Assembly: GCA_045534775.1 (NCBI GenBank)
Contig: JAZSKI010000006.1
Location: 1-28,632 of the forward strand
Source of the DNA: JAZOTK01 sp045534775
Lineage (GTDB): Bacteria > Bacillota > Clostridia > RUG12999
Length of the DNA stretch: 28,632 nt
Reading direction: 5' to 3'
Part shown: piece by piece, positions 22,037 to 28,429 of the stretch
Layout of the letters: the number at the start of each line of letters is the position of its first letter
How positions within the stretch are numbered: position 1 is the first letter of the stretch
Program-made: the position numbers and the translations under genes
The notes under the pieces: model-generated
Database searches by the model: none
Seen by the model: only the letters and a program-made list of their open reading frames with translations
Told to the model about the DNA's origin: nothing

Positions 22037-24118
22037 TTATATCTCGTGCTCCGTTCTCAGAAGCACCTCTTTCTGCATAGTTTCGGACAGCTTAACGTAA
22101 TAATCGCTGTATCCGCCTATACGTACAACCAAATCCCTGTATTCTTCGGGATTTTCTCTTGCTTTTAAGAGAGTTTCTCTGTCGAGGACATTAATCTGCA
22201 TCTCAAATCCGCCACGCTCCATAAAGGTTTTAATGATATTTTTCATAGTGGCAAAAGAGTTTTCCGTAAAGGTTTTTTTAGAGAATTTCATATTAACAGC
22301 CACGCCACCGATAAATTCCTTGTGAGACCATTTGGTTGAGGACAGCACCGATGCAGTAGGACCCTTCAGCTCTCTGCCCTGGCAGGGACCCGACCCGTCT
22401 CCCAGAGGGAAATTCGCCTTTCTGCCATCGGGTGTAGCTCCTGTAACTCTGCCATATATGTCGTGCATAATCCAACAGAACACGCTGGGGATAAGCTTTG
22501 AATCGAAAAGGGGCGTATGTTTTTTACATTCTGCTTTTATATGGTCAGATATTTCAGTAAAAAGTACGTCCACATCATCAACATCGTTACCGTATTTGGC
22601 ATATCCGTTCAGGCATTTTATTCTTAAATACTCCATACCCTCAAAATTATTCTCAAGGATTTTATTAAACTCACCTATGGACATAGCCTTTTCCTTATAT
22701 ATCATTTCCCTTAGTACATAGAAGGAGTCTACAAGATTTGCCATACCTATAAAGCTGGGCATTATCCAATTATATCTCGCACCGCCGTTATTTATATCAA
22801 GACCCTTTTCAAGACAGTCGTTAACAAAACAGGACAGTAGCGGCATAATGGTTTTCTTTTGTCTGCGTTTTCTGTTTTCGTTCTCAGCGATGAAATTATC
22901 TTCAATTTTCTTTGCCAGCTCGTCAAAAAAAGTCTCCGTCAGCTTTTCATAGCTGTCAGGCTCCGTTTTTAACACATCAAGCAAAAGCTGAGGCAGGTTT
23001 GTATAAGGACTTGCCACCCAGATATTGGATGAAGCCTCAGGAGTAATTTCCACGCAGGTACTGTGACTGTATCTTACAGCCTCGCTGTGGGGTACGCCGT
23101 ATTCCTCAAGCCCGCGGGTTATAACAGCATCATTGAAAATCGCAGGATGCGACCTGCCGTGAGACAGAACCTCGCAGGCTTTGTCAATATATTTTTCAGG
23201 CATATCATCTGTGTAACAGAAGCCCACAGCAGGATAAACCAGCTTAACGTCATCAATAGCCTGAATAGCCATTTCCGTAAGGTCGTTGGCTACGGTAACA
23301 CCCTCTTTTGTTTTTCCGCCTACCATATACCCGCAGGAAAGTCCGTTGGGTACACGGTTATTAATCTGCAGGCAGAAGCAATCCAGAAGAAGCTGAGCTT
23401 TTTCTTTGGTGAGAACGCCGCTTTCCAAATCATTTTTATAGTAATCATATAAGTATCTGTCAAGTCTGCCCATCATAAATTGCTGAGAACAGCATCTGCA
23501 AGGATCGTGCGACAGGCAAAGAGCAAGGAACGATATAGCCTGCAACGCTTCATGGAAAGTCTCGGCAGGTCCGCGTGGCACTTTTTTACATATTGCGGCA
23601 ACCGTCTCAAGCTCTGCTTTTTTTACGGTATCCGTCTCCAAGGCCGCAAGAAACGCCGCTTTTTCCGAATATTTGTCAGAGAAATCCGCAACCGCTTCAA
23701 GGCAAGAGATACAGCAGTTATAATATTCCGCCTTCTCAGGGTCCGTCTCTGCAGCAAGCTTAGCATTTATATCACCTATTAATCCGCTTATTCCTTTACC
23801 CAGCAACAGCTCAAAATCCACCACCATGTGCGAATCCTGACCCACAAGGGCTAATATGTCACGGTCGATAAGCTCAGATCTCAGTGCCTGCCAGCCTTCG
23901 ATGCCTTCTACGGAAAACTCAGGCTTACCTACAATCAATTCACCTTCGTCAATCACCGGTGAAATAACCTCAAACGCCTTTTTATAAGCAATACCATAGT
24001 TTTTCGGTGTCAGCTCGCCTCCCAGGGACAAAAGCTCTTTATAAAATTCATAATAAAATTTTTCGTAAGAAATAACGCCTTTCAAGGCTTTTTCTCTTAA
24101 GCCTTCGATTCTTTCCAT
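22037..24118 (-). CDS. Glycyl radical enzyme, pyruvate formate-lyase-like, substrate unknown
   Basis: An oxygen-sensitive radical enzyme of 693 aa, shorter than most characterised relatives (about 760-850). The thiyl cysteine is in STCVEI (C355). Its following glutamate E357 gives the C-x-E pattern of dehydratase-like and lyase-like members, not the CC pair of pyruvate formate-lyase. The glycyl loop is RIGGYSDYY near the C-terminus (radical on G669), close to the RVxGY consensus. The protein is unusually cysteine-rich (NCCISC, PCRCC). No radical-SAM activase is in the window, so it must use one encoded elsewhere. It is divergent from an AraC-type gene 97 bases away, which probably regulates it. 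AGGAGG precedes the ATG by 7 bases. Confidence 0.88.
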   Translation of the reverse strand: MERIEGLREKALKGVISYEKFYYEFYKELLSLGGELTPKNYGIAYKKAFEVISPVIDEGELIVGKPEFSVEGIEGWQALRSELIDRDILALVGQDSHMVVDFELLLGKGISGLIGDINAKLAAETDPEKAEYYNCCISCLEAVADFSDKYSEKAAFLAALETDTVKKAELETVAAICKKVPRGPAETFHEALQAISFLALCLSHDPCRCCSQQFMMGRLDRYLYDYYKNDLESGVLTKEKAQLLLDCFCLQINNRVPNGLSCGYMVGGKTKEGVTVANDLTEMAIQAIDDVKLVYPAVGFCYTDDMPEKYIDKACEVLSHGRSHPAIFNDAVITRGLEEYGVPHSEAVRYSHSTCVEITPEASSNIWVASPYTNLPQLLLDVLKTEPDSYEKLTETFFDELAKKIEDNFIAENENRKRRQKKTIMPLLSCFVNDCLEKGLDINNGGARYNWIMPSFIGMANLVDSFYVLREMIYKEKAMSIGEFNKILENNFEGMEYLRIKCLNGYAKYGNDVDDVDVLFTEISDHIKAECKKHTPLFDSKLIPSVFCWIMHDIYGRVTGATPDGRKANFPLGDGSGPCQGRELKGPTASVLSSTKWSHKEFIGGVAVNMKFSKKTFTENSFATMKNIIKTFMERGGFEMQINVLDRETLLKARENPEEYRDLVVRIGGYSDYYVKLSETMQKEVLLRTEHEI

Positions 24119-24146
24119 AAAATCGCCTCCTATAATTATATTGTAC

Positions 24147-24175
24147 TTGACTTCGTGATATTTTTATAGTATAAT
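24147..24175 (+). promoter_or_regulatory. Promoter of the AraC-type gene
   Basis: TTGACT (24147-24152) and TATAAT (24170-24175) are 17 bases apart. The divergent glycyl radical enzyme promoter could not be placed with confidence. Confidence 0.82.
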
Positions 24176-24203
24176 AGTATCATAATTATGTATGACAGTA
24201 TCA
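24176..24203 (+). promoter_or_regulatory. 21-bp-spaced direct repeat downstream of the AraC gene promoter
   Basis: AGTATCA occurs at 24176-24182 and 24197-24203, two helical turns apart, just past the -10. Tandem half-sites with this spacing match how AraC-family proteins bind. They are candidate sites for autoregulation and for control of the divergent enzyme gene. Confidence 0.45.
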
Positions 24204-24215
24204 AAGGAGGAAATT

Positions 24216-25064
24216 ATGAAGAATTTTATAAAATTTCATTGTGACATAAACACGGCATTTTCATCAGCGGAACAAAAAATCCGCACATTTATGTATTACG
24301 GTTATGAAATCGAATCTCATACTCACGATTTTTATGAGATAAATATCGTTATGGGCGGCAGTGGGAATCATATAATCGGCAATAACAGCATTGAGGTAAA
24401 AAAAGGTGATGTTTTTGCCATTCCGCCGAAAATCATTCACAGCTACAGAGATTGCGAGGGTCTTAACGTATATCATTTAATATTCAGACCGGAATTTATA
24501 GATGGTCTGCTGAAGAATGAAAAAACCGAAGGTCTGCAGATGTTTCTGGAAATAGAGCCTCTCCTTCGCCAGGGTATATCAAACAATCTGTTTCTCTCTC
24601 TTTCCTCCAAAGAGCTTATGGCAATAAAAAATGATTTAGATGCTATTTCCGAGGAAAAAGAAGGCGACTATCCCACCGGCGATTATTTCAAAAACCATAC
24701 GGCACAGAAGCTTATACACTGGTTCGCCTGGCTGATGGTAAAACAGGGTAATAAAAAAGACTCTCCCGTAGATGCCGATACGGAGCTTGCAATAACAAAA
24801 ATAATCAACTATATTTATGAGGAATACTCGCATAAAATCACCATAGACACCTTGTGCAGGATTTCCAACATGTCAAGAGCGACTCTTTTCAGAAGCTTTA
24901 AAGCCTACTGCGGCTGTAGTCCGATGCAGTTCATTCAGAGCTACAGAAAAAAGCAGGCGTTGAATTTTATGGCAGAACAGAAAAACAGCAAAACCTTCAT
25001 AGCCCAGGAATGTGGCTTCTACGATCTGTCCCACATGGAAAGATATATAAAAAACAGCAACTGA
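24216..25064 (+). CDS. AraC-family transcriptional regulator, C-terminus possibly frameshifted
   Basis: The 282-aa protein has an N-terminal cupin-like sensor (about residues 30-95: HTHDFYEINIVMGGSGNHII, KKGDVFAIPPKIIHSY, cited as landmarks). The C-terminal AraC double HTH spans about 190-282, with IDTLCRISNMSRATLFRSFKAYCGCSPMQF. The second HTH breaks off after FYDLSHMERYIKNSN, about 15 residues short of the usual ending. Dropping one A from the run at about 25047-25052 would continue as IKTATDKNPPPK, which resembles the usual FKKATGKTPSEYR end, and stop at 25101. Start 24216 has AAAGGAGG. It probably controls the divergent glycyl radical enzyme. Confidence 0.88.
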   Translation: MKNFIKFHCDINTAFSSAEQKIRTFMYYGYEIESHTHDFYEINIVMGGSGNHIIGNNSIEVKKGDVFAIPPKIIHSYRDCEGLNVYHLIFRPEFIDGLLKNEKTEGLQMFLEIEPLLRQGISNNLFLSLSSKELMAIKNDLDAISEEKEGDYPTGDYFKNHTAQKLIHWFAWLMVKQGNKKDSPVDADTELAITKIINYIYEEYSHKITIDTLCRISNMSRATLFRSFKAYCGCSPMQFIQSYRKKQALNFMAEQKNSKTFIAQECGFYDLSHMERYIKNSN

Positions 25065-25317
25065 CAAAAACCCGCCCCCAAAAGTCAGACCAAAGATCTA
25101 ACGATTGAGATAGGTTTTTGTAATCACTCCACCGTACAAAAACAGTCACGTTCCAAGAACTTTTTGAACACTAATCTGTAAATTTGTATGCACAAAAGTA
25201 AGTCCAAGTAAAGACTTCATCCTTGTCGATGCTTTTTGTTTCCACAGTCCTCGCCTTGATGTTTGTCGGTTTAGCTTCGTTTTTCCGCAAGATTTTAATA
25301 AAAATCAGAGAAAACCC

Positions 25318-25346
25318 TTGACAATTGTCGAAAAATGTGATATACT
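25318..25346 (+). promoter_or_regulatory. Promoter of tRNA-Lys
   Basis: TTGACA (25318-25323) and TATACT (25341-25346) are 17 bases apart and 19 bases before the tRNA. The preceding 250 bases after the AraC gene hold no gene I can support. Confidence 0.85.
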
Positions 25347-25365
25347 ACTTAAGTCAGTTTAATAA

Positions 25366-25441
25366 GGGCCATTAGCTCAGTCGGCAGAGCACCTGCCTTT
25401 TAAGCAGGGTGTCCCGCGTTCGAATCGCGGATGGCTCACCA
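25366..25441 (+). tRNA. tRNA-Lys (anticodon TTT)
   Basis: A complete 76-base cloverleaf. Acceptor GGGCCAT pairs with ATGGCTC, D-arm GCTCAGTCGGCAGAGC, anticodon stem CCTGC/GCAGG around CTTTTAA (anticodon TTT), T-arm GCG-TTCGAAT-CGC type, discriminator A and encoded CCA. The left inverted repeat of the RAYT cassette begins within its last six bases. Confidence 0.96.
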
Positions 25442-25482
25442 AAAAAAGCACTTCTTAATATGTGTACTATTAAGGACAGTAA
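25436..25482 (+). repeat. Left arm of a 47-bp inverted repeat
   Basis: This arm starts in the last six bases of tRNA-Lys. It matches the reverse complement of 27331-27377 without gaps at 39 of 47 positions, including 19 identical bases in a row (TCACCAAAAAAAGCACTTC) and later TTAAGGA and AGTAA. A stem-forming AAAGG follows in both copies. Confidence 0.85.
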
Positions 25483-25511
25483 AAAGGTCGTAGCGATTTG
25501 CTACGACCTTT
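25483..25511 (-). terminator. Terminator of the RAYT gene
   Basis: AAAGGTCGTAGC and GCTACGACCTTT form a perfect 12-bp stem with a 5-base loop. On the minus strand TTTTTACT follows. The RAYT stop codon lies inside the stem. It may also end the tRNA-Lys transcript from the other side. Confidence 0.82.
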
Positions 25512-26007
25512 CGTCGTTGTAAAAACAATCTAATTCCCATTTTAAAGGGTTTGTGTCTATGTATTCCCATATTTTTTGATAATCTTTTTCTCCACGGATT
25601 ATGTGGTCATTGAATGATGATTGCCATATATTTTTACCATATTCTCTATTGCAATATCTTTTTAATAATGATACAAAATTTGATGTTTCGTTATTGTAGG
25701 GTGCGGCGGTTTCCGACGCACCGTTTTTGTAGTCTTTTATATTGAGCAATAAATGAAAATGATTAGGCATAATTACATATTTGTTTATTTTTATATGAGA
25801 ATATTTTTCATTCATCAGCCTAATATGTCTATCAAGAATTTGTCCATATTCGGATAATATCATTTGTGGTGCATTAAAATCGTCGCACCTTACAATTTTA
25901 CCCAACAACCGTTTTCTGTCTTTTACACATATTGTAAGAAAATACATACCAGGTGTGGAATAATCATAGTTTTTTAATCGTGTTGGTTTTCGTTTTGGTA
26001 AATTCAT
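25501..26007 (-). CDS. REP-associated tyrosine transposase (RAYT)
   Basis: A 168-aa single-strand DNA nuclease of the Y1/HUH superfamily, related to IS200/IS605 TnpA and thought to act on REP palindromes. The HUH motif is intact in VIMPNHFHLLL (H83, H85). The candidate nucleophile lies in the C-terminal EYIDTNPLKW (Y149, with Y143 as an alternative). The N-terminus (RKPTRLKNYDYSTPGMYFLT) is typical of the group. Residues about 95-105 are encoded by an in-frame REP-like palindrome (25693-25724), so the gene carries a copy of its probable substrate. The SD is weak (AAGA). It lies 9 bases after the XRE gene, with which it is probably co-transcribed. Confidence 0.9.
   Translation of the reverse strand: MNLPKRKPTRLKNYDYSTPGMYFLTICVKDRKRLLGKIVRCDDFNAPQMILSEYGQILDRHIRLMNEKYSHIKINKYVIMPNHFHLLLNIKDYKNGASETAAPYNNETSNFVSLLKRYCNREYGKNIWQSSFNDHIIRGEKDYQKIWEYIDTNPLKWELDCFYNDERS
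25693..25724 (+). repeat. REP-like palindrome inside the RAYT gene
   Basis: On the plus strand GTAG is followed by GGTGCG, an 11-base loop and CGCACC. A 5' GTAG beside an imperfect hairpin is the layout of REP elements recognised by RAYTs. A second copy with the same order lies inverted at 27261-27291. Here the REP is read as protein on the opposite strand. Confidence 0.75.
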
Positions 26008-26016
26008 ATCTTTTTT

Positions 26017-26259
26017 TTATTTTATCTCTTGTTCAAGGTTTTCAAAATCATCAGTATTAAAGAAATCTATTAACGATATTCCCAAGCCATCACAAAGCAT
26101 TTTCAATGTTACTATTCCTGGATTTTGACTTTTTCCATACAAAATATTTTTAATTGTTGATGGAGCAACACCGGATTCGGTTGCTAATTTATTGATTGTA
26201 ATTCTTTTTTCTTCGCATAAATATAAAATTCTGTTTTTTACTGTTGTATAAGTATCCAT
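26017..26259 (-). CDS. XRE-family HTH regulator, 80 aa
   Basis: A small Cro/C1-type DNA-binding protein made of one HTH domain. Recognisable parts are NKLATESGVAPSTIKNILYGKSQNPG and the following LKMLCDGLGISLIDFF. It has no sensor domain, so it probably binds as a dimer without ligand. GAGGT precedes the ATG. It is divergent from the stalk-domain gene. Direct repeats TAGGCTATA lie over both promoters and are the likely operator. RAYT follows 9 bases downstream. It may keep the cassette quiet. Confidence 0.85.
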   Translation of the reverse strand: MDTYTTVKNRILYLCEEKRITINKLATESGVAPSTIKNILYGKSQNPGIVTLKMLCDGLGISLIDFFNTDDFENLEQEIK

Positions 26260-26305
26260 TTTTTTACCTCGAAAAAATTTATATGTTAATTATACACTAA
26301 AAGTC

Positions 26306-26334
26306 TTGACAAAGTAGGCTATATATGATACAAT
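26306..26334 (+). promoter_or_regulatory. Promoter of the stalk-domain gene
   Basis: TTGACA (26306-26311) and TACAAT (26329-26334) are 17 bases apart. A weaker minus-strand -10 (TATAAT, 26294-26289) could serve the XRE gene. Its -35 is poor. Confidence 0.78.
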
Positions 26335-26344
26335 ATAGGCTATA
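26315..26344. promoter_or_regulatory. Direct repeat TAGGCTATA, 21-bp period
   Basis: TAGGCTATA occurs at 26315-26323 and 26336-26344. The copies flank the plus-strand -10, and the first overlaps the expected -35 zone of the minus-strand promoter. Two-turn spacing suits cooperative binding by the XRE protein. No palindromic operator was seen. Confidence 0.5.
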
Positions 26345-26379
26345 AAAAGCCTTTTGGGCAAAAATGGAGGTAAAACAAA

Positions 26380-27186
26380 ATGAAAAAAAGAGTACAAGGA
26401 TTGATTGCAGATGTGTTGATTGGTGTAATGCTGACAAGCGGAATGGTATTTGCTAAACAAATCAGTGAAACAGCAGAGTTGTTTTATAACAACATTAAGA
26501 TTTACATTGATGGCGGAGAAATTGTTCCAAAAGATGCAAATGGCAATGTTGTTGAACCATTTACAATGAACGGAACAACATATTTGCCTGTTCGTGCTAT
26601 TTCAAATGCTTTTGGAAAAGATGTTGAATGGGACGGAGCAACGCAGAGCGTTTACATTGGAAAGAAAGACCAGACAAAGCCAGATAATTATTTGGATAGG
26701 ATACAATATAATGATTTTATTAAAGCTAATGATTTCAATACTTTATATAGAATTAGCGGAACCATTACCGATTATCTAAACAACACATATACAAACGGAA
26801 TGTTGTTACGTACATATACAACTACTGTGTTTACAATATCCCGCTTTATAGAAGATGACAAGGATGAAGCACAAATCAAACTTGATTATCCAATTAATAG
26901 CTTATATAAAAGATTGTCAGGAAGAATAGTTTTGCCAAGAAATATTGATAGCGTTGGTGTAGATAGTTCTGACAAATATAATACATATAACCATGAAGTA
27001 TGTGTAATGCTTTATGGTGATGGCAAACTACTAAAAAAAATCAATTCAGTAACAACTACTATGCCGTTTAGCTTTGATGTAAATGTAGATGGTGTTAATA
27101 CATTGACAATTAAAGTAAAAGATAATTGCGTTGATAGTACAGTAAATACATATATAGCACTCACAGATTTAGCGCTCTATAAATAA
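26380..27186 (+). CDS. Secreted protein with copper-amine-oxidase-like stalk domain
   Basis: A 268-aa exported protein. Residues 1-25 are a signal peptide ending VFA. Residues about 36-95 are a copper-amine-oxidase N-terminal-like 'stalk' domain (YIDGGEIVPKDANG, NGTTYLPVRAISNAFGKDVEWD), a domain found on many clostridial surface proteins. The remaining 170 residues are beta-rich and end in GDGKLLKKINSV and VNTLTIKVKDN, a pattern like NPCBM carbohydrate-binding modules. No catalytic domain is seen. It has a strong SD (GGAGGT) and its own promoter, with the likely XRE operator. The gene is AT-rich. It is the probable cargo of the RAYT cassette. Confidence 0.85.
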   Translation: MKKRVQGLIADVLIGVMLTSGMVFAKQISETAELFYNNIKIYIDGGEIVPKDANGNVVEPFTMNGTTYLPVRAISNAFGKDVEWDGATQSVYIGKKDQTKPDNYLDRIQYNDFIKANDFNTLYRISGTITDYLNNTYTNGMLLRTYTTTVFTISRFIEDDKDEAQIKLDYPINSLYKRLSGRIVLPRNIDSVGVDSSDKYNTYNHEVCVMLYGDGKLLKKINSVTTTMPFSFDVNVDGVNTLTIKVKDNCVDSTVNTYIALTDLALYK

Positions 27187-27208
27187 TGTCCGGTACTGTA
27201 ACAAGCAG

Positions 27209-27229
27209 GGAAGATGTATGGCATCTTCC
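27209..27229 (+). other. 8-bp hairpin after the stalk-domain gene
   Basis: GGAAGATG and CATCTTCC pair around TATGG, 22 bases past the stop. The tail AAAATATTT is a poor terminator tract. It may be a first, weak terminator ahead of the one at 27293-27326. Confidence 0.4.
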
Positions 27230-27260
27230 AAAATATTTAGGATATCCTAAGACCTTATGA

Positions 27261-27291
27261 ACGGTGCATCGTAAACGCTGCACCCTACAAT
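27261..27291 (-). repeat. Second REP-like palindrome
   Basis: On the minus strand GTAG is followed by GGTGCA, a short loop and TGCACC. Compared with the copy in the RAYT gene, the closing pair G-C has become A-T on both sides, a compensating change. The flanks ATTGTAG and CGTT are shared. Confidence 0.75.
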
Positions 27292-27292
27292 G

Positions 27293-27326
27293 AAAGGCAG
27301 AAACGAAATTAATCGTTTCTGCCTTT
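27293..27326 (+). terminator. Terminator after the stalk-domain gene
   Basis: AAAGGCAGAAACG and CGTTTCTGCCTTT form a perfect 13-bp stem (8-base loop). The tail is AAAATTACT on plus and TTTCATTG on minus. It holds the same place next to the right inverted repeat as 25483-25511 does next to the left one. Confidence 0.68.
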
Positions 27327-27330
27327 AAAA

Positions 27331-27377
27331 TTACTATCCTTAACGGTACACCCCATAGGAAGTGCTTTTTTTGGTGA
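27331..27377 (-). repeat. Right arm of the 47-bp inverted repeat
   Basis: The reverse complement matches 25436-25482 (39/47, no gaps). Its outer end GGTGA is shared with the first unit of the tandem hairpin array. No tRNA body precedes it. Confidence 0.85.
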
Positions 27378-27378
27378 A

Positions 27379-27452
27379 ATCCGTCTTGTGACGGAATAAA
27401 TCCACTTTGCGGATGAAATCTGCTGACGCAGATGAAATCGCCTTCGGCGGAT
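27379..27452. repeat. Tandem array of four short hairpins, about 19-bp period
   Basis: Units start with AAATC and end with GAT: TCCGT/ACGGA (27380-27395), ATCC/GGAT (27400-27414), ATCTGC/GCAGAT (27418-27433), and ATCGCC/GGCGGAT (27437-27452). The stems differ between units but stay complementary, so structure is kept while sequence changes. The spacing and absence of unique spacers rule out a CRISPR array. Confidence 0.7.
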
Positions 27453-27478
27453 AAAAAGACAGGTATACCCATATCATA

Positions 27479-27745
27479 TTATTTCGCCAGGAAAACCAGC
27501 TCATATTTTTTGGTTTTTTTCTCTACCCGTCCTACGTAGCCGTCGCCTGATGCCTTAGGCTGAGCTCTGTCTTGCGGTAGAATTATCAAGATTTCTTGCT
27601 TTGGAACGCCAAAATCGTATTCCCATTTTTCTCCCCGGTAAACAGCATCATCAAACCGTTTATCCGCAAGCGGACTTGCAAATACAAGTACGCTGAGAGA
27701 TGTTGATATAATAATTGCTCCGACTATGAAAATAACTTTTTTCAT
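27479..27745 (-). CDS. Small exported or membrane-anchored protein, 88 aa
   Basis: I do not recognise a family. Residues 1-24 are a hydrophobic signal sequence or anchor (VIFIVGAIIISTSLSVLVFA). About 60 extracellular residues follow, with mixed charge (RGEKWEYDFG, VGRVEKKTKKYELVFLAK) and a strand-like ILIILPQ. AAGGCGG lies 9 bases before the ATG. It sits between the tandem hairpin array and the decayed IS200 element. No partner gene is evident. Confidence 0.65.
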   Translation of the reverse strand: MKKVIFIVGAIIISTSLSVLVFASPLADKRFDDAVYRGEKWEYDFGVPKQEILIILPQDRAQPKASGDGYVGRVEKKTKKYELVFLAK

Positions 27746-27839
27746 AACACATTCCGCCTTTCTTTTTGTTCTGTCTTTTAGACGTTATGTTACGAAAAAA
27801 AGTTCCTTTTCATTAATCATGACTGACAGTCCACCGAAT

Positions 27840-28390
27840 ACTCTGTCTGTCGCAAGCGGTTTCACGCTACCGCTAAAGCGGCCGGCTTATTTTTTGTTCT
27901 TTTTGACCGGTTCACCCGCAAACGGGTTAGCTAACTCTTTTATACTCATTTGCTTATATGCCAAATCTTCCTGCAGCTATTTCTGATATATTCTGCTATT
28001 GCCTTTTTTCCTACTGTATCCACATAATATCCTCTACACCAAAACTCTCTGTTTCCATATTTGCATTTCTTATTGGCAGTTTGTCGAATATCATAAAACT
28101 ACTTTTACCCTTTAAATACCCCATAAAACTTAATACACTTATCTTTGGCGGTATTTGCACAAGCATATAAATATGTTCAGGACAAGCTTTTGCTTCTAAA
28201 ATCTCCACACCCTTCCACTCACATAGCTTTCTTAATAAATTGCCTGTATCTCCTTTGATTTTTCCGTTGCTTGCCTTCTGTACTTGGATGCAAATACTGT
28301 TTGATACTTGCAATTCCATGTCGTATATGATAAACTAAAGCTTCATTGATTTTACCTCCTTCAAACCACCGGCTAAACCGGTGGTTTCCG
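27840..28390 (-). mobile_element. Degenerate IS200/IS605-type element
   Basis: A decayed tnpA (27887-28346) is bracketed by hairpins. The 5' side has AAACCACCGG/CCGGTGGTTT (28363-28387), and the 3' side has CCGCT-AA-AGCGG type pairing at 27870-27881. IS200-family ends are such hairpins rather than inverted repeats. The exact ends cannot be set from sequence alone. No tnpB was seen. Confidence 0.72.
27887..28346 (-). pseudogene. tnpA: IS200/IS605 TnpA transposase, frameshifted
   Basis: Across three frames the product reads as a typical 150-aa TnpA: SYTTWNCKYQTVFASKYRRQ at the N-terminus, GNLLRKLCEWKGVEILEAKACPEHIYMLV and FMGYLKGKSS in the middle, then KYGNREFWCRGYYVDT, AEYIRN and MSIKELANPFAGEPVKK. 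The ATG at 28346 has a strong AAGGAGG. An extra T in the third codon region, then shifts near 28270, 28060 and 27960 break it. The HUH pair is changed to H-I-Y, so even a repaired protein would probably be inactive. Tyr of AEYIRN remains. Confidence 0.88.
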
Positions 28391-28394
28391 TTAC

Positions 28395-28424
28395 ACAAAA
28401 AAGCCATACGCTTCCGTATGGCTT
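28395..28424 (-). terminator. Terminator of the DeoR-type gene
   Basis: AAGCCATACG and CGTATGGCTT form a 10-bp stem with a 4-base loop. On the minus strand six T follow, a good intrinsic terminator just past the stop at 28430. Confidence 0.88.
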
Positions 28425-28429
28425 ATGGT

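Noticed and set aside
23480..23782. Plus-strand ORF opposite the glycyl radical enzyme
   Set aside because: It lies wholly inside a strong minus-strand gene, has no SD and no recognisable sequence.
25065..25317. Possible gene between the AraC gene and tRNA-Lys
   Set aside because: No frame of useful length with an SD was seen. Only the possible AraC tail up to 25101 is readable.
27379..27452. Possible CRISPR array
   Set aside because: The units are themselves hairpins of about 19 bp with no unique spacers, and no cas gene is present.
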